Assembly (NCBI RefSeq): GCF_027270735.1
Contig: NZ_JAPWIJ010000008.1
Span: 124,001 to 188,000, forward strand
DNA from: Rhodococcus ruber
Lineage (GTDB): Bacteria > Actinomycetota > Actinomycetes > Mycobacteriales > Mycobacteriaceae
Reading direction: 5' to 3'
DNA: 64,000 nucleotides
The position numbers and the translations under genes were made by a program. Below are positions 27,472 to 36,253 of this stretch, piece by piece (position 1 is the stretch's first letter; each line of letters starts with the position of its first letter). The notes beneath the pieces are model-generated. The model did not search any database and was not told the DNA's origin. It saw only the letters and a program-made list of their open reading frames with translations.

Positions 27472-30094
27472 GCTCGGCGCGGGTGCTGATGCCCAGCTTG
27501 CCGAAGATGCGATTGAGGTGGGTCTCGACGGTGCGGATCGACAGCACGACGGCGTCGGCGATATCGCGGTTCGACAGGCCGGATGCGGCAAGGGTCGCGA
27601 TCTGACGTTCGCGGGTGGTCAGAGCTGCGTCTCGTGTTCCGCGCAGGAGCGGGGTGCTGGGATGTCCACACCGCTCGGTGAGCACGTGGCCCTGCCTTCC
27701 TGCGGTTGCGGCTGCGCGAGGGTTGCTGCGCAACAGAAGGTTTCGTGCGTGGAAGTACATCTCTGCGGCGTGCAGGTCCAGGCCGTGTTTCTCGGCGCTC
27801 GCAGCCACGGACACCGCCTGTTCGGCCACCACCTGCTCCGATACCGAACCGTCCGAACTGTCAGACTCGAGCGCTGTGGCGAGAACCTCGACCATGCGTA
27901 CCTCGGTGCGGACCAGGTCGCCCTCGATCAAATTCGCCAGGGAGTGGACGGGGGCCAGCACCGCGGCCGCCGCACCACAGCGGGCGGCGTCGACGTAGGA
28001 GAACAGAGCGGGCAGATGATGGTCAATGATGGCGTGCGCCTCGGCCGAGGCGATGAGCAGCTCACGCGCCCGGTCGACGTCTCCGCGGGCCGCCGCAGCC
28101 CAGCCCAGTGCCGCGAGCCGTGTCCCGCGAGCTCCGAACAATGCAGGCGAGGCCGGGTTGTCGAGGTCAGCGGCCTCGATGACAGCAGATGCCTCCGCCG
28201 CGCGTCCGGCGAGTGCGAGCGCGCGGACCAGATCGCACGCCACCATCGGCTCCATCGACCGCTGTCCGAGCGTGCCCGCGAGTGTGAAGGCCTCCGAGCA
28301 CCAGCGGATCGCGTCGGTCGCGTGGCCCTGCGAGAGCAACACACCTCCGCGGGCCCACCCGAACCACGCCTGCTGCAACGGCGAGAACTGTTCGACCGCT
28401 TCGTCGTACCGGTACCGAGCGAGTGCTGATGCCTCTTCGAAGTTGCCGGCACAGGCGATCGTGAAGCATCGCGTCAGATCCAGGACCGTTGCCGCTGGGT
28501 TGTCGGGCCCGGGCTGCACGCGGGCGAGCGCGGAGAACGCGGCCGACAACCGGCCGACGACGGTGGCACCGGCGGCAACGGCGAAACTGGCCGAGATCAG
28601 CGTCGCACCCTCCAGATCGTCCATCAGCGGCTCGAGCAGCGCCAGTGCGCCGGCAGTGTCGCCGATCGCATGCATCATCAGGCCACGCTGCGCGCGTAGT
28701 TGCGTTCGAATACCGGGGTCGACGATGGCGAGCTCGGTACTCGAGTTCAGGGCCAGCGCCCGCGTCGGATCCGCCAGCCTCAGCACCATGTTGTCGGTAC
28801 ACGCGCGCACCGCCGTCGCGCGGCGGATGTCGTTGTCGGACCCGCGTAGTAGCTCGTCGAGTCGATGCTGAGCGGATGCGGTCAGACCGAGCTGGCTCTC
28901 CGCCGTCGCAAGAATCAGCTGAGCATCGAACCCGCCGCCGGCCGCGGCAGCAGCCGAGGCCAGCTCGAGCGTCGTCTCGGGAGGAACGAAACGCCACGAC
29001 AACCGGGCCGCCTCCACGGCCGTCTGCGCATCGAGCGCGACGCCGGCACGGATGCGCAGTAGTGCGGCGATGACGCGCTCGCGGGGGCCGAGGCCGTCGG
29101 TGGAGGCGTCGAGAGCGTCGGCTACCGTCAGGCTCAGACGTCGTCTGCGCAGCGTGGCCATGTCCTCGGTACGTACCTGCGCGGTGATCGGCGTCGCGAA
29201 CGTCACCCGGTCGACGTTCTGCTCGGTGCGGACGGTGAGCACGCCGGCCGATTCGAGTTCCTCGATCAGACGCGGATCGATCACCGCGGCAGCGGCTCCG
29301 AACGCCAGGGAACCGGCCAGGGCGACGATGTCGAGCGCATCGGCGATCTCTGTTGCGGGTGCATAGTCGGCGAGTGCGACCACCTCGGCCAGATGATCGC
29401 GCACCACATCGGCCAGACCGGCGGAGACGGGCAGGGGAGAGGTGAGTCGCCATACACGCGACGAGACGGTCAGCGCCTGCCGCTCGACCGCGGTCGTCAC
29501 CAGATCGCGCAGCACGACCAGATTTCCCGCGGACAATGCGGTGACGGCGAAAAGTGCCGCACTGTCCACTATCTCGTCATCCCGACGAAGCATGGACTCC
29601 ATCAGGGATCGGCTCTGCTCGGGGGTGAGCGGCTCCAGATCGATGCGGTCGACCAGGCCGTCCTTCCACAGGCCGTCGAGCACCGGGGTGCGACGTCGGC
29701 CGGCACTGACACTGAGCAGAATGAACAGATCCTTCGAGCCGATGCGGCGGGCCAGGAGTTCGATGGTCGAATCGGCCAACCACTGGGCGTCGTCGATGAC
29801 CACCACCGTGCGTCGGCCGCTGTGCGACTCGGCAAGAGCGGCCGCCAGCGCCCGGTCGGATTCGACGGGGACGAATCCGGTGCCGGTCGGCATCACCGTC
29901 ACCACTCGGTGCGGATGCCAGCCGAGACGCACCAGCGACCGCACCGCCTCGGTCAGTAGTCGGGTGCGGCCGACTCCGGGCGCGGCTTTGACCGCCATTC
30001 CGCCGTACGTGCGGGCGGCATGCAGAATTCGCGCCGACTCGTCGTCTCGACCGATCAGCGGAACCTCGCCGATCGTGCGCTTTTCCAGCGTCAT
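27440..30094 (-). CDS. Large LuxR-family (LAL/MalT-like) regulator with degenerate P-loop
   Basis: The 884-residue protein has an N-terminal STAND-type ATPase region, a long alpha-helical (TPR-like) middle and a C-terminal LuxR helix-turn-helix (LTTRERQIATLAASGLSNRDIA, IRTVETHLNRIFGKLG). Walker B VVVIDDAQWLADS is intact. The P-loop reads AAPGVGRT (37-44), so the first Gly is Ala and the invariant Lys is Arg43, which should weaken ATP binding. The ATG at 30094 gives a normal LAL N-terminus. It lies 14 bases after coaA on the same strand. Target genes are unknown; the facing SARP gene is an obvious candidate partner. Confidence 0.88.
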   Translation of the reverse strand: MTLEKRTIGEVPLIGRDDESARILHAARTYGGMAVKAAPGVGRTRLLTEAVRSLVRLGWHPHRVVTVMPTGTGFVPVESDRALAAALAESHSGRRTVVVIDDAQWLADSTIELLARRIGSKDLFILLSVSAGRRRTPVLDGLWKDGLVDRIDLEPLTPEQSRSLMESMLRRDDEIVDSAALFAVTALSAGNLVVLRDLVTTAVERQALTVSSRVWRLTSPLPVSAGLADVVRDHLAEVVALADYAPATEIADALDIVALAGSLAFGAAAAVIDPRLIEELESAGVLTVRTEQNVDRVTFATPITAQVRTEDMATLRRRRLSLTVADALDASTDGLGPRERVIAALLRIRAGVALDAQTAVEAARLSWRFVPPETTLELASAAAAAGGGFDAQLILATAESQLGLTASAQHRLDELLRGSDNDIRRATAVRACTDNMVLRLADPTRALALNSSTELAIVDPGIRTQLRAQRGLMMHAIGDTAGALALLEPLMDDLEGATLISASFAVAAGATVVGRLSAAFSALARVQPGPDNPAATVLDLTRCFTIACAGNFEEASALARYRYDEAVEQFSPLQQAWFGWARGGVLLSQGHATDAIRWCSEAFTLAGTLGQRSMEPMVACDLVRALALAGRAAEASAVIEAADLDNPASPALFGARGTRLAALGWAAAARGDVDRARELLIASAEAHAIIDHHLPALFSYVDAARCGAAAAVLAPVHSLANLIEGDLVRTEVRMVEVLATALESDSSDGSVSEQVVAEQAVSVAASAEKHGLDLHAAEMYFHARNLLLRSNPRAAATAGRQGHVLTERCGHPSTPLLRGTRDAALTTRERQIATLAASGLSNRDIADAVVLSIRTVETHLNRIFGKLGISTRAELTSLRGSLLD

Positions 30095-30108
30095 TGCTGG
30101 ATTATGGT

Positions 30109-31032
30109 CTACAACTTCCGCAGGCGCAGCCGGTTGATCGCGTGGTCGTTGTCTTTGCGCAACACCATGGTCGCGCGCGGTCGCGTCGGCAGGATGTTCT
30201 CCACCAGATTCGGCAGGTTGATCGAATGCCACAGATCCTCGGCGGCGATCTGAGCGTGGTCGTCGGACAGACCGGCGTAATGGTGGAAATGCGAGGACGG
30301 ATCGGTGAACGACGTCTTGCGCAACGCGAGAAAACGCTTGACGTACCAGCTCTCGATGTCCTCGATTCGAGCGTCGACGTAGATGGAGAAGTCGAACAGA
30401 TCCGAGACCATCAACCGCGGCCCGGTCTGTAATACGTTGAGTCCCTCCACGATCAGAATGTCGGGCTGCCGGACCATGTGGTACTGGCCCTTGACGATGT
30501 CGTACGAGACGTGTGAATAGACCGGCGCGCCCACCTCTTCGGTCCCGGACTTGACTTCGGTGACGAACCTGAGCAGCTTGCGCCGGTCGTAGCTCTCGGG
30601 AAAACCCTTGCGGTGCAGGATTCCTCGACGCATGAGCTCGGCCGTCGGATACAGAAATCCGTCGGTGGTGACCAGGTCGACCCGCGGATGATGGTCCCAT
30701 CGGGCCAGGAGTGCCTGCAGCACACGGGCTGTCGTCGACTTGCCGACGGCGACGCTGCCCGCGACACCGATGACGAAGGGGACCTGACGATCGGGATGCT
30801 TCTCGCCGAGGAACGTTGCAGTCGCGGCGAAAAGCCGCTGCCGGGCTGCGACCTGGAGGTGGATCAAACGCGCCAGGGGCAAGTAGACCTCGGCCACCTC
30901 GTCGAGGTCGATCTGTTCACCGAGACCGCGCAGCCCGATCAGTTCTTCCTCGGTGAGCACCAAGGGCGTGGATTGGCGCAGCGTGCGCCACTGCACACGG
31001 TCGAACTCGACGTACGGGCTGGACTCGCTCAC
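30109..31032 (-). CDS. coaA: Pantothenate kinase type I
   Basis: CoaA phosphorylates pantothenate, the first step of coenzyme A synthesis. The 307-residue protein has the P-loop [21 protein letters not shown] and the type I signature regions [30 protein letters not shown] and [13 protein letters not shown]. The GTG at 31032 follows GGTTGGAG and gives the family start [11 protein letters not shown], whereas the longer frame runs across a repeat and the divergent gene's start. It matches Rv1092c. A half copy of the cloverleaf repeat lies in its upstream region. Confidence 0.94.
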   Translation of the reverse strand: MSESSPYVEFDRVQWRTLRQSTPLVLTEEELIGLRGLGEQIDLDEVAEVYLPLARLIHLQVAARQRLFAATATFLGEKHPDRQVPFVIGVAGSVAVGKSTTARVLQALLARWDHHPRVDLVTTDGFLYPTAELMRRGILHRKGFPESYDRRKLLRFVTEVKSGTEEVGAPVYSHVSYDIVKGQYHMVRQPDILIVEGLNVLQTGPRLMVSDLFDFSIYVDARIEDIESWYVKRFLALRKTSFTDPSSHFHHYAGLSDDHAQIAAEDLWHSINLPNLVENILPTRPRATMVLRKDNDHAINRLRLRKL

Positions 31033-31053
31033 GCACGGCTCCAACCACAGTCG

Positions 31054-31075
31054 TTCCGCAGGCTCCACTCTTGCC
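31054..31075 (+). repeat. Left half of the cloverleaf repeat (copy C)
   Basis: A 22-base segment beginning TTCCGCAGGCTCCACTC is identical to 35542-35563 after phoH. It is 22 to 43 bases upstream of the coaA start codon, so it lies in the coaA leader or promoter. The pairing left arm is degenerate here (CACGGCTCCAACC). The rest of the 165-base divergent gap to the DUF885 gene shows no clear promoter. Confidence 0.6.
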
Positions 31076-31197
31076 ACATCGGAGATGCTGAGGGTCCGGC
31101 TGAGCTCCCGTGGAGCGCGAGTCGCATGGTTTCCGATTGTGCTCGGTGCCGGTGGATCGCGCACGGGCGGGGTCGTTCGCCGTACTAGGGTTCGGGT

Positions 31198-32394
31198 ATG
31201 GATGCTGCTTCCCTGGTACGCGAATACCTGCTGCTCGGCCTCAGTTTCGACCGCCTCGAAGACGGCTTCGTCGACGCATACACGGGCGATCCGGAGTTGC
31301 GCAGAATCACCGAGAACGCCCCCGCGCCGGAGCCTCGCGAGCTCGTCCGTCGAGCGCAGACGCTGCGCGCAGAGCTCGGCAACGTCGATCTGACACCCGA
31401 GCGCACGACGTTCCTCGACGTCCACCTGCGTGCCCTCGAGTGTTCGGCGCGAAAGTTCGCCGGCGAGGACATCGGGTTCGTCGACGAGGTGGACGCCTAC
31501 TTCGACGTCCGCATCGCCCCCGGCGATCAGGACCAGTACCTACAGGCTCACCGCAAGATGGACGAGGTTCTCGCCGGTCCCGGCTCGCTGAGCGAACGGT
31601 TGATCGCGCATCGCCGTGCCGACATCATTCCGGCCGACCGACTGCAGGACTGCGTCGAGGCGTTCTCGTCCGCTCTGCGAGACCGTGTGCGCGCCGAATA
31701 CACGCTGCCCGACACCGAGAAAGTCACCTACGAGGTCGTCGGAGACAAGCCCTGGTCCGGCTTCAACTACTACCTCGGCAACTTCCAGTCCACCGTCGCG
31801 ATCAACTCAGACATCGAGCAGCAGATGGCCAATCTGCCGCACCTGATCGCGCACGAGTCGTACCCCGGCCACCACACCGAGCACTGCCGCAAGGAGACCG
31901 GGCTCGTCGGCGCAGGGCAGCTCGAGCAGACGCTGTTCGTGGTCAACACTCCGCAGTGTCTGATGGCCGAGGGGCTGGCCGACCATGCTCTCGGCGCGAT
32001 CGTCGGTGAAGGATGGGGCATGTGGGCGCAGGAGATCTACGCCGACCTCGGACTCCGCTTCGACGGCGAGAAGGCCGAGCGCCTGTCATCCGCGTCGAGT
32101 CAGCTGTTGGGAGTTCGCCAGGACGCCGCGCTATTGCTGCACGATCAGCACAGGAGCGAGGACGATGTGGCCGCCTACCTGGAGCGGTGGTCGTTGGCAT
32201 CGCCTCAGCGCGCCCGGCACAGCCTGCGCTTTCTCTCCTCCCCGCTGTGGCGGGCGTACATCAGTACCTACGTCGAGGGCTACAAGCTGTTGGCCGGTTG
32301 GCTGGACCAGGGCACGACCGTCAGCGAGCGTGCACAACTGTTCGGCAGGCTCCTCGACGAGCCACTGACACCGGGCGCACTACGCGTCTCGTAA
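31198..32394 (+). CDS. DUF885 domain protein (putative zinc peptidase)
   Basis: This 398-residue cytoplasmic protein carries the DUF885 signature [15 protein letters not shown] near residue 217, an HExxPGHH variant of the zincin HExxH motif. A downstream EGLADHALG / [11 protein letters not shown] pair could supply the third ligand. No signal peptide is visible. DUF885 proteins resemble M32-like metallopeptidases but their substrates are mostly unknown. The ATG at 31198 begins with [20 protein letters not shown], typical of the family. It is divergent from coaA and followed after 58 bases by glyA. Confidence 0.82.
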   Translation: MDAASLVREYLLLGLSFDRLEDGFVDAYTGDPELRRITENAPAPEPRELVRRAQTLRAELGNVDLTPERTTFLDVHLRALECSARKFAGEDIGFVDEVDAYFDVRIAPGDQDQYLQAHRKMDEVLAGPGSLSERLIAHRRADIIPADRLQDCVEAFSSALRDRVRAEYTLPDTEKVTYEVVGDKPWSGFNYYLGNFQSTVAINSDIEQQMANLPHLIAHESYPGHHTEHCRKETGLVGAGQLEQTLFVVNTPQCLMAEGLADHALGAIVGEGWGMWAQEIYADLGLRFDGEKAERLSSASSQLLGVRQDAALLLHDQHRSEDDVAAYLERWSLASPQRARHSLRFLSSPLWRAYISTYVEGYKLLAGWLDQGTTVSERAQLFGRLLDEPLTPGALRVS

Positions 32395-32452
32395 ACTGGC
32401 CCAGTCCCGTACTGTGCTGCCCCCTTTCTGCTGTCCTTTGGAGACTCCTGTT

Positions 32453-33736
32453 ATGACTGACGTCAACAACCTGTCACTGGCCGAACTCGATCCCGAGGTC
32501 GCCGAAGCGATGGCCGGTGAGCTGGGACGTCAGCGCGACACCCTGGAAATGATCGCGTCGGAGAACTTCGTCCCTCGTGCGGTGCTTCAGGCCCAGGGCA
32601 GCGTCCTGACCAACAAGTACGCCGAGGGCTACCCGGGCCGCCGCTACTACGGCGGTTGCGAGCACGTCGACATCGTCGAGGATCTCGCCCGCAATCGCGC
32701 CAAGGAACTCTTCGGTGCCGAGTTCGCCAACGTGCAGCCGCACGCCGGCGCGCAGGCCAACGCCGCGGTGCTGATGGCGCTGATCAACCCGGGCGACAAG
32801 ATCATGGGCCTGGACCTGGCTCACGGCGGGCACCTCACGCACGGCATGAAGCTCAACTTCTCGGGCAAGCTCTACGAGGTCGAGTCCTACGGCGTCAGCA
32901 AAGAAGATCACCGCATCGACATGGACGAGGTGCGCAAGCAGGCCATCGCCGCGAAGCCTCAGGTGCTGATCGCAGGCTGGTCCGCCTACCCGCGCCATCA
33001 GGATTTTGCGGCCTTCCGGTCCATCGCCGACGAGGTCGGCGCACTGCTCTGGGTCGACATGGCGCACTTCGCCGGACTCGTCGCAGCAGGGGTACACCCC
33101 TCGCCCGTGCCGTACGCCGACGTCGTCTCCTCGACGGTGCACAAGACCCTCGGCGGACCGCGCTCCGGCATTATCCTGGCCAAGAAGGAATGGGCCAAGA
33201 AGCTCAACTCCGCAGTGTTCCCCGGACAGCAGGGCGGCCCGCTGATGCACGCGATCGCCGCCAAGGCCGTCGCCTTCAAAATCGCGGCCACGCCGGAGTT
33301 CAAGGAGCGTCAGGAGCGCACTCTGCTCGGTGCCTCGCTGCTCGCCGAGCGCCTCAGCGGAGCCGACGTCGCCGACAAGGGTGTCTCGGTCCTCACCGGC
33401 GGCACCGACGTCCACCTGGTACTCGTCGACCTGCGCAATTCCGAGCTCGACGGCCAGCAGGCCGAAGACCTCCTGCACGAGGTCGGCATCACCGTCAACC
33501 GCAACGCCGTGCCCTTCGACCCGCGCCCGCCGATGGTCACCTCCGGCCTGCGCATCGGCACCGGCGCTCTGGCCACCCGTGGCTTCGGCGAGGCCGAGTT
33601 CACCGAGGTCGCCGACATTATCGGTACCGCCCTCGCCACCGGTCAGGCCACCGACGCTCTGAAAGATCGCGTCGTGAAACTCGCGAAGAGCAAGCCTCTG
33701 TACGAGGGCCTCGAAGACTGGGGATTGCTGGGCTGA
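32453..33736 (+). CDS. glyA: Serine hydroxymethyltransferase
   Basis: GlyA interconverts serine and glycine and supplies 5,10-methylene-tetrahydrofolate. The 427-residue PLP enzyme has K231 in the Schiff-base motif [11 protein letters not shown] (where many homologs read HKTLRGPRGG). It also has the N-terminal [36 protein letters not shown] region (shown by its first and last few residues) and [16 protein letters not shown] 32453 follows GGAGAC and gives the standard [16 protein letters not shown]; an upstream in-frame start is unsupported. It matches Rv1093. Confidence 0.96.
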   Translation: MTDVNNLSLAELDPEVAEAMAGELGRQRDTLEMIASENFVPRAVLQAQGSVLTNKYAEGYPGRRYYGGCEHVDIVEDLARNRAKELFGAEFANVQPHAGAQANAAVLMALINPGDKIMGLDLAHGGHLTHGMKLNFSGKLYEVESYGVSKEDHRIDMDEVRKQAIAAKPQVLIAGWSAYPRHQDFAAFRSIADEVGALLWVDMAHFAGLVAAGVHPSPVPYADVVSSTVHKTLGGPRSGIILAKKEWAKKLNSAVFPGQQGGPLMHAIAAKAVAFKIAATPEFKERQERTLLGASLLAERLSGADVADKGVSVLTGGTDVHLVLVDLRNSELDGQQAEDLLHEVGITVNRNAVPFDPRPPMVTSGLRIGTGALATRGFGEAEFTEVADIIGTALATGQATDALKDRVVKLAKSKPLYEGLEDWGLLG

Positions 33737-33783
33737 CCCTGGCTCTCGCCCGCCCACCCCACCCCGCCCGCCCACTCCGGTCC

Positions 33784-33806
33784 GCGTTAATGGACCATTG
33801 CAACGC
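33784..33806 (+). terminator. Possible terminator hairpin after glyA
   Basis: GCGTTAATGG and CCATT-GC-AACGC pair as a 10-bp stem with a two-base bulge, 47 bases after the glyA stop. There is no U-tract, so termination is a weak inference. It begins the 450-base non-coding stretch 33737-34186, which also holds palindromic copy 3 and the phoH leader. Confidence 0.35.
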
Positions 33807-33847
33807 TCAGACGTGTGTGCACCGCTCCTTTCACACCCACCCCGGTC

Positions 33848-33898
33848 GGATCAATGTGGCTTTCAGTCAATCTGAGTGCAACAAAGCCACATTGATTC
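33848..33898 (+). repeat. 51-bp palindromic element, copy 3
   Basis: The most divergent copy by sequence but the best paired. GATCAATGTGGCTTT and AAAGCCACATTGATT match along the arms, because positions 13, 40 and 42 have become C-G, G-C and T-A pairs. The nested hairpin has shifted to TCAG/CTGA. The invariant TGCAACAAAG is kept. Flanks CACCCACCCCGG and CCTGGGAGGG pair at most positions. It lies between glyA and phoH, both on the plus strand. Confidence 0.85.
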
Positions 33899-33991
33899 AT
33901 CCTGGGAGGGCGGCTTCGGTACGGATCGGCGGCCGACCTGGGGCGACGTCGACGTAACGCGTTGTTCACCGACACGCCAGACACTTAGCGA

Positions 33992-34186
33992 GCCGAACCT
34001 GGGTTTCGGCGGTACCGTCGGCATTAACAGGCAGCGGGGAAGCTACCTGTGCGGGAGGTTCTGATACGTGACTGAGCTAGTGAGCGCGAGAGGGCCGGTA
34101 CCCGGTCCTCGTGTCACCTGACACATCGGACCCGACCGGCCGAGCGACAGAGTTTGCGCGGTACCGCGCAGACGTAGGAGCCCCAC
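33992..34186 (+). promoter_or_regulatory. Highly structured phoH2 leader with GGTACC palindromes
   Basis: Five hairpins follow one another: GCCGAA/TTCGGC (33992-34010); ACAGGcAGC/GCTaCCTGT with a GGGGAA loop (34027-34050); GAGGGCCGG/CCGGTCCTC (34090-34110); GTGTC/GACAC (34111-34124); and the perfect 16-base palindrome TGCGCGGTACCGCGCA (34155-34170), which ends five bases before the phoH TAGGAG Shine-Dalgarno. CGGTACC cores recur at 34010, 34096 and 34159. It was compared from memory with the ydaO c-di-AMP riboswitch and does not carry its conserved boxes. It could be an RNA regulator or a set of protein operators. Confidence 0.5.
34068..34121 (+). CDS. Possible 17-residue leader peptide upstream of phoH2
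   Basis: A GTG-started 17-codon frame (VTELVSARGPVPGPRVT) has a good Shine-Dalgarno, GGGAGG at 34053-34058, nine bases upstream. Its last third runs through the 34090-34110 hairpin and it stops 65 bases before the phoH start. Mycobacterial phoH2 is preceded by a small antitoxin gene (phoAT), but this peptide is much shorter and shows no similarity that I can support. It may instead be a chance frame. Confidence 0.3.
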   Translation: MTELVSARGPVPGPRVT

Positions 34187-35512
34187 GTGACCACTTCACG
34201 CTCCGTTTCCGCCCCTCTTCGGACATTCGTGCTCGATACCTCGGTCCTGCTGTCGGATCCCTGGGCAGTCATCCGGTTCGCCGAGCACAATGTGGTACTT
34301 CCGTTGATCGTGATCAGCGAGTTGGAGGGCAAACGCCACCATCACGAACTGGGATGGTTCGCGCGGGAATCCTTGCGCATGCTCGACGACCTTCGAGTCG
34401 AATTCGGCCGACTCGACCAGCCGGTTCCCATCGGAACATCCGGTGGCACACTACAAGTCGAGCTCAATCACACCGATCCTTCGGTACTTCCCGTCGGGTT
34501 TCGTACCGACTCCAACGACTCCAGAATCCTTGCGTGCGCCCTGAATCTGGCAGCCGAGGGCAAGGACGTGGTGTTGGTCAGCAAAGACATCCCGCTGCGC
34601 GTCAAGGCCGGAGCCGTCGGACTCCCCGCCGACGAGTACCACGCCCACGACGTCGTGCCGTCCGGCTGGACCGGCATGACCGAGCTCGACGTGCCGTCCG
34701 ACGCGGTCGACACACTGTTCAACGACGGCGTCATCGACCTGGCGGAGGCGCGAGACCTGCCGTGTCACACGGGAGTTCGACTGCTTGCCGGACGGCAGAG
34801 TGCGCTGGGCCGCGTCACTCCCGACAAGCAGATTCAGCTCGTGCGCGGTGAGCGTGAGGCATTCGGCCTGCACGGCCGTTCGGCAGAACAGCGAGTCGCA
34901 CTCGATCTTCTGCTCGACGAGAGCATCGGCATCGTCTCGCTCGGTGGAAAGGCAGGCACCGGTAAGTCCGCTCTGGCGCTGACCGCCGGACTGGAGGCCG
35001 TCCTCGAACGTCGCTCGCATCGGAAAGTCGTTGTGTTCCGGCCTCTTTACGCCGTCGGTGGCCAGGAGCTCGGCTATCTCCCCGGCAGCGAGAGCGAGAA
35101 GATGGGGCCGTGGGGCCAGGCGGTCTTCGACACGCTCGAAGGCCTGGCGAGCCCGGAGGTCATGGAGGAGGTCATCGCCCGCGGAATGCTGGAAGTGTTG
35201 CCACTGACGCACATTCGCGGCCGATCGCTGCACGATTCCTTCGTGATCGTCGACGAGGCGCAGTCCCTCGAACGCAACGTTCTGCTGACGGTACTGTCCC
35301 GGCTCGGTTCGGGCTCACGCGTCGTACTGACCCACGACGTCGCGCAGCGAGACAACCTGCGCGTCGGGCGACACGACGGCGTCGCCGCCGTGATCGAGAA
35401 GCTCAAGGGACACCCGCTTTTCGCGCACATCACGCTCACCCGCAGTGAGCGTTCACCGATCGCCGCACTGGTGACGGAAATGTTGGAAGAGTTCGGGCCT
35501 TCAGGAGCCTGA
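34187..35512 (+). CDS. phoH2: PhoH2: PIN-domain ribonuclease fused to PhoH ATPase
   Basis: PhoH2 proteins are RNA helicase-ribonucleases. Residues 10-150 form a PIN nuclease ([15 protein letters not shown] with the first catalytic Asp, then ELEGKRHH and [12 protein letters not shown]). The C-terminal half is a PhoH ATPase with P-loop [11 protein letters not shown] near residue 250 and Walker [14 protein letters not shown] near residue 350. The length, 441 residues, is normal. GTG 34187 follows TAGGAG by six bases. It matches Rv1095, the toxin of the PhoAT-PhoH2 pair, but no overlapping antitoxin gene is present here; a structured leader takes its place. Confidence 0.93.
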   Translation: MTTSRSVSAPLRTFVLDTSVLLSDPWAVIRFAEHNVVLPLIVISELEGKRHHHELGWFARESLRMLDDLRVEFGRLDQPVPIGTSGGTLQVELNHTDPSVLPVGFRTDSNDSRILACALNLAAEGKDVVLVSKDIPLRVKAGAVGLPADEYHAHDVVPSGWTGMTELDVPSDAVDTLFNDGVIDLAEARDLPCHTGVRLLAGRQSALGRVTPDKQIQLVRGEREAFGLHGRSAEQRVALDLLLDESIGIVSLGGKAGTGKSALALTAGLEAVLERRSHRKVVVFRPLYAVGGQELGYLPGSESEKMGPWGQAVFDTLEGLASPEVMEEVIARGMLEVLPLTHIRGRSLHDSFVIVDEAQSLERNVLLTVLSRLGSGSRVVLTHDVAQRDNLRVGRHDGVAAVIEKLKGHPLFAHITLTRSERSPIAALVTEMLEEFGPSGA

Positions 35513-35518
35513 CCCTAC

Positions 35519-35591
35519 GTGAGCGTGGAGCCTGCGGGTCATTCCGCAGGCTCCACTCTTGCCTCGTAGCCCACTACGAAGTTCCGCTCAC
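35519..35591. repeat. Cloverleaf-like palindromic repeat (complete copy B)
   Basis: An outer 7-bp stem GTGAGCG (35519-35525) / CGCTCAC (35585-35591) encloses two arms. These are the perfect 12-bp hairpin TGGAGCCTGCGG/CCGCAGGCTCCA (35526-35537, 35544-35555) and TCGTAG/CTACGA (35564-35569, 35574-35579). It separates the convergent stops of phoH2 and the epoxide-hydrolase-like gene and may terminate both. Its left part is repeated at 31054 and its right part at 26584. Confidence 0.7.
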
Positions 35592-35596
35592 CTGGG

Positions 35597-36004
35597 TCAC
35601 CGGCCCAACGCAGCCCGTAGTGTTCCTCGTGCAACACCTTTCAGGAAATCGACAGTGTCGAAGTAGTCTCGCCACACGGCCACTTTGTCGTCGCGCAGCT
35701 CGAAGGTTCCGCACACCCAGAACTCGATTCGGAGCCGCCGCCAGATCAGGACGTCGGTGCGCTCGGTGAGCACGACATCTCCGTGCGCCGCGATGTTGTG
35801 GATGGTGACGTCGAAGCCGAACGTCGGCTTGGCCAGCAACGCCATGAACCTGCCGACGTTCGAGGTGCCGCGCACCTTGGGGAGCCCGACGTTGTGCCAC
35901 ACGACGCGGTCGTCGAGAAGGGACAGTGCGCGATCGGTGTCGCGAAGCCTCAATGCGTCGAACAGATCTTCCACGATCTTGGTTGCCTGCTGTGTGTCGG
36001 TCAC
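35597..36004 (-). CDS. Limonene-1,2-epoxide hydrolase / NTF2-like family protein
   Basis: This 135-residue protein with a cone-like NTF2 fold keeps the limonene-epoxide-hydrolase residues: Asn38 in VWHN, R82-x-D84 in ERTDVL and D113 in VWRDYFD. These match the Arg-Asp-Asp triad and water-binding Asn of the Rhodococcus enzyme. That supports epoxide hydrolysis, though the substrate may not be limonene. The GTG at 36004 begins VTDTQQATKIVEDLFDAL; the longer frame upstream is low-complexity arginine-rich. It is divergent from the desaturase-like gene, with 249 bases between that show no recognised motif. Confidence 0.75.
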   Translation of the reverse strand: MTDTQQATKIVEDLFDALRLRDTDRALSLLDDRVVWHNVGLPKVRGTSNVGRFMALLAKPTFGFDVTIHNIAAHGDVVLTERTDVLIWRRLRIEFWVCGTFELRDDKVAVWRDYFDTVDFLKGVARGTLRAALGR

Positions 36005-36253
36005 GTGGTGAATCGCCCCAATCCGTCGCCGTCGGAGAACTCCAGTGTGACCGTGTTCCCCTCGTATGCCGCCTGAAGAACGGTTCCGTCCGGTGCGTTC
36101 TCCCGCTCTGCTCGAACGAGAAGGTATCACCGTTCCCTCACGTCGATGGCTGGATGCTCCGAGACTGGACCTGCGACGACCTGGCGTTAGGAGAAATCAC
36201 AGAGGTCAGGGGCATGACGTCGGGCGCTGGAGTGCAGGCGCTACGGTTACCAC

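Noticed and set aside
33992-34186. c-di-AMP (ydaO) riboswitch in the phoH2 leader
   Set aside because: The conserved GGGGUGAAU and CCGAACCCG-CAGCUAACC type boxes I know from actinobacterial members are absent, and the downstream gene is not a cell-wall hydrolase.
34111-34851. Frame of 246 codons overlapping the start of phoH2, considered as a PhoAT-like antitoxin
   Set aside because: It runs far into phoH2 out of frame and becomes Arg/Ser-rich, and the start lacks a Shine-Dalgarno. PhoAT would be short and end at the phoH2 start.
36005-36253. Gene in the gap between the epoxide-hydrolase-like and desaturase-like genes
   Set aside because: Only arginine-rich short frames without start signals are present. 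It reads as a divergent promoter region.
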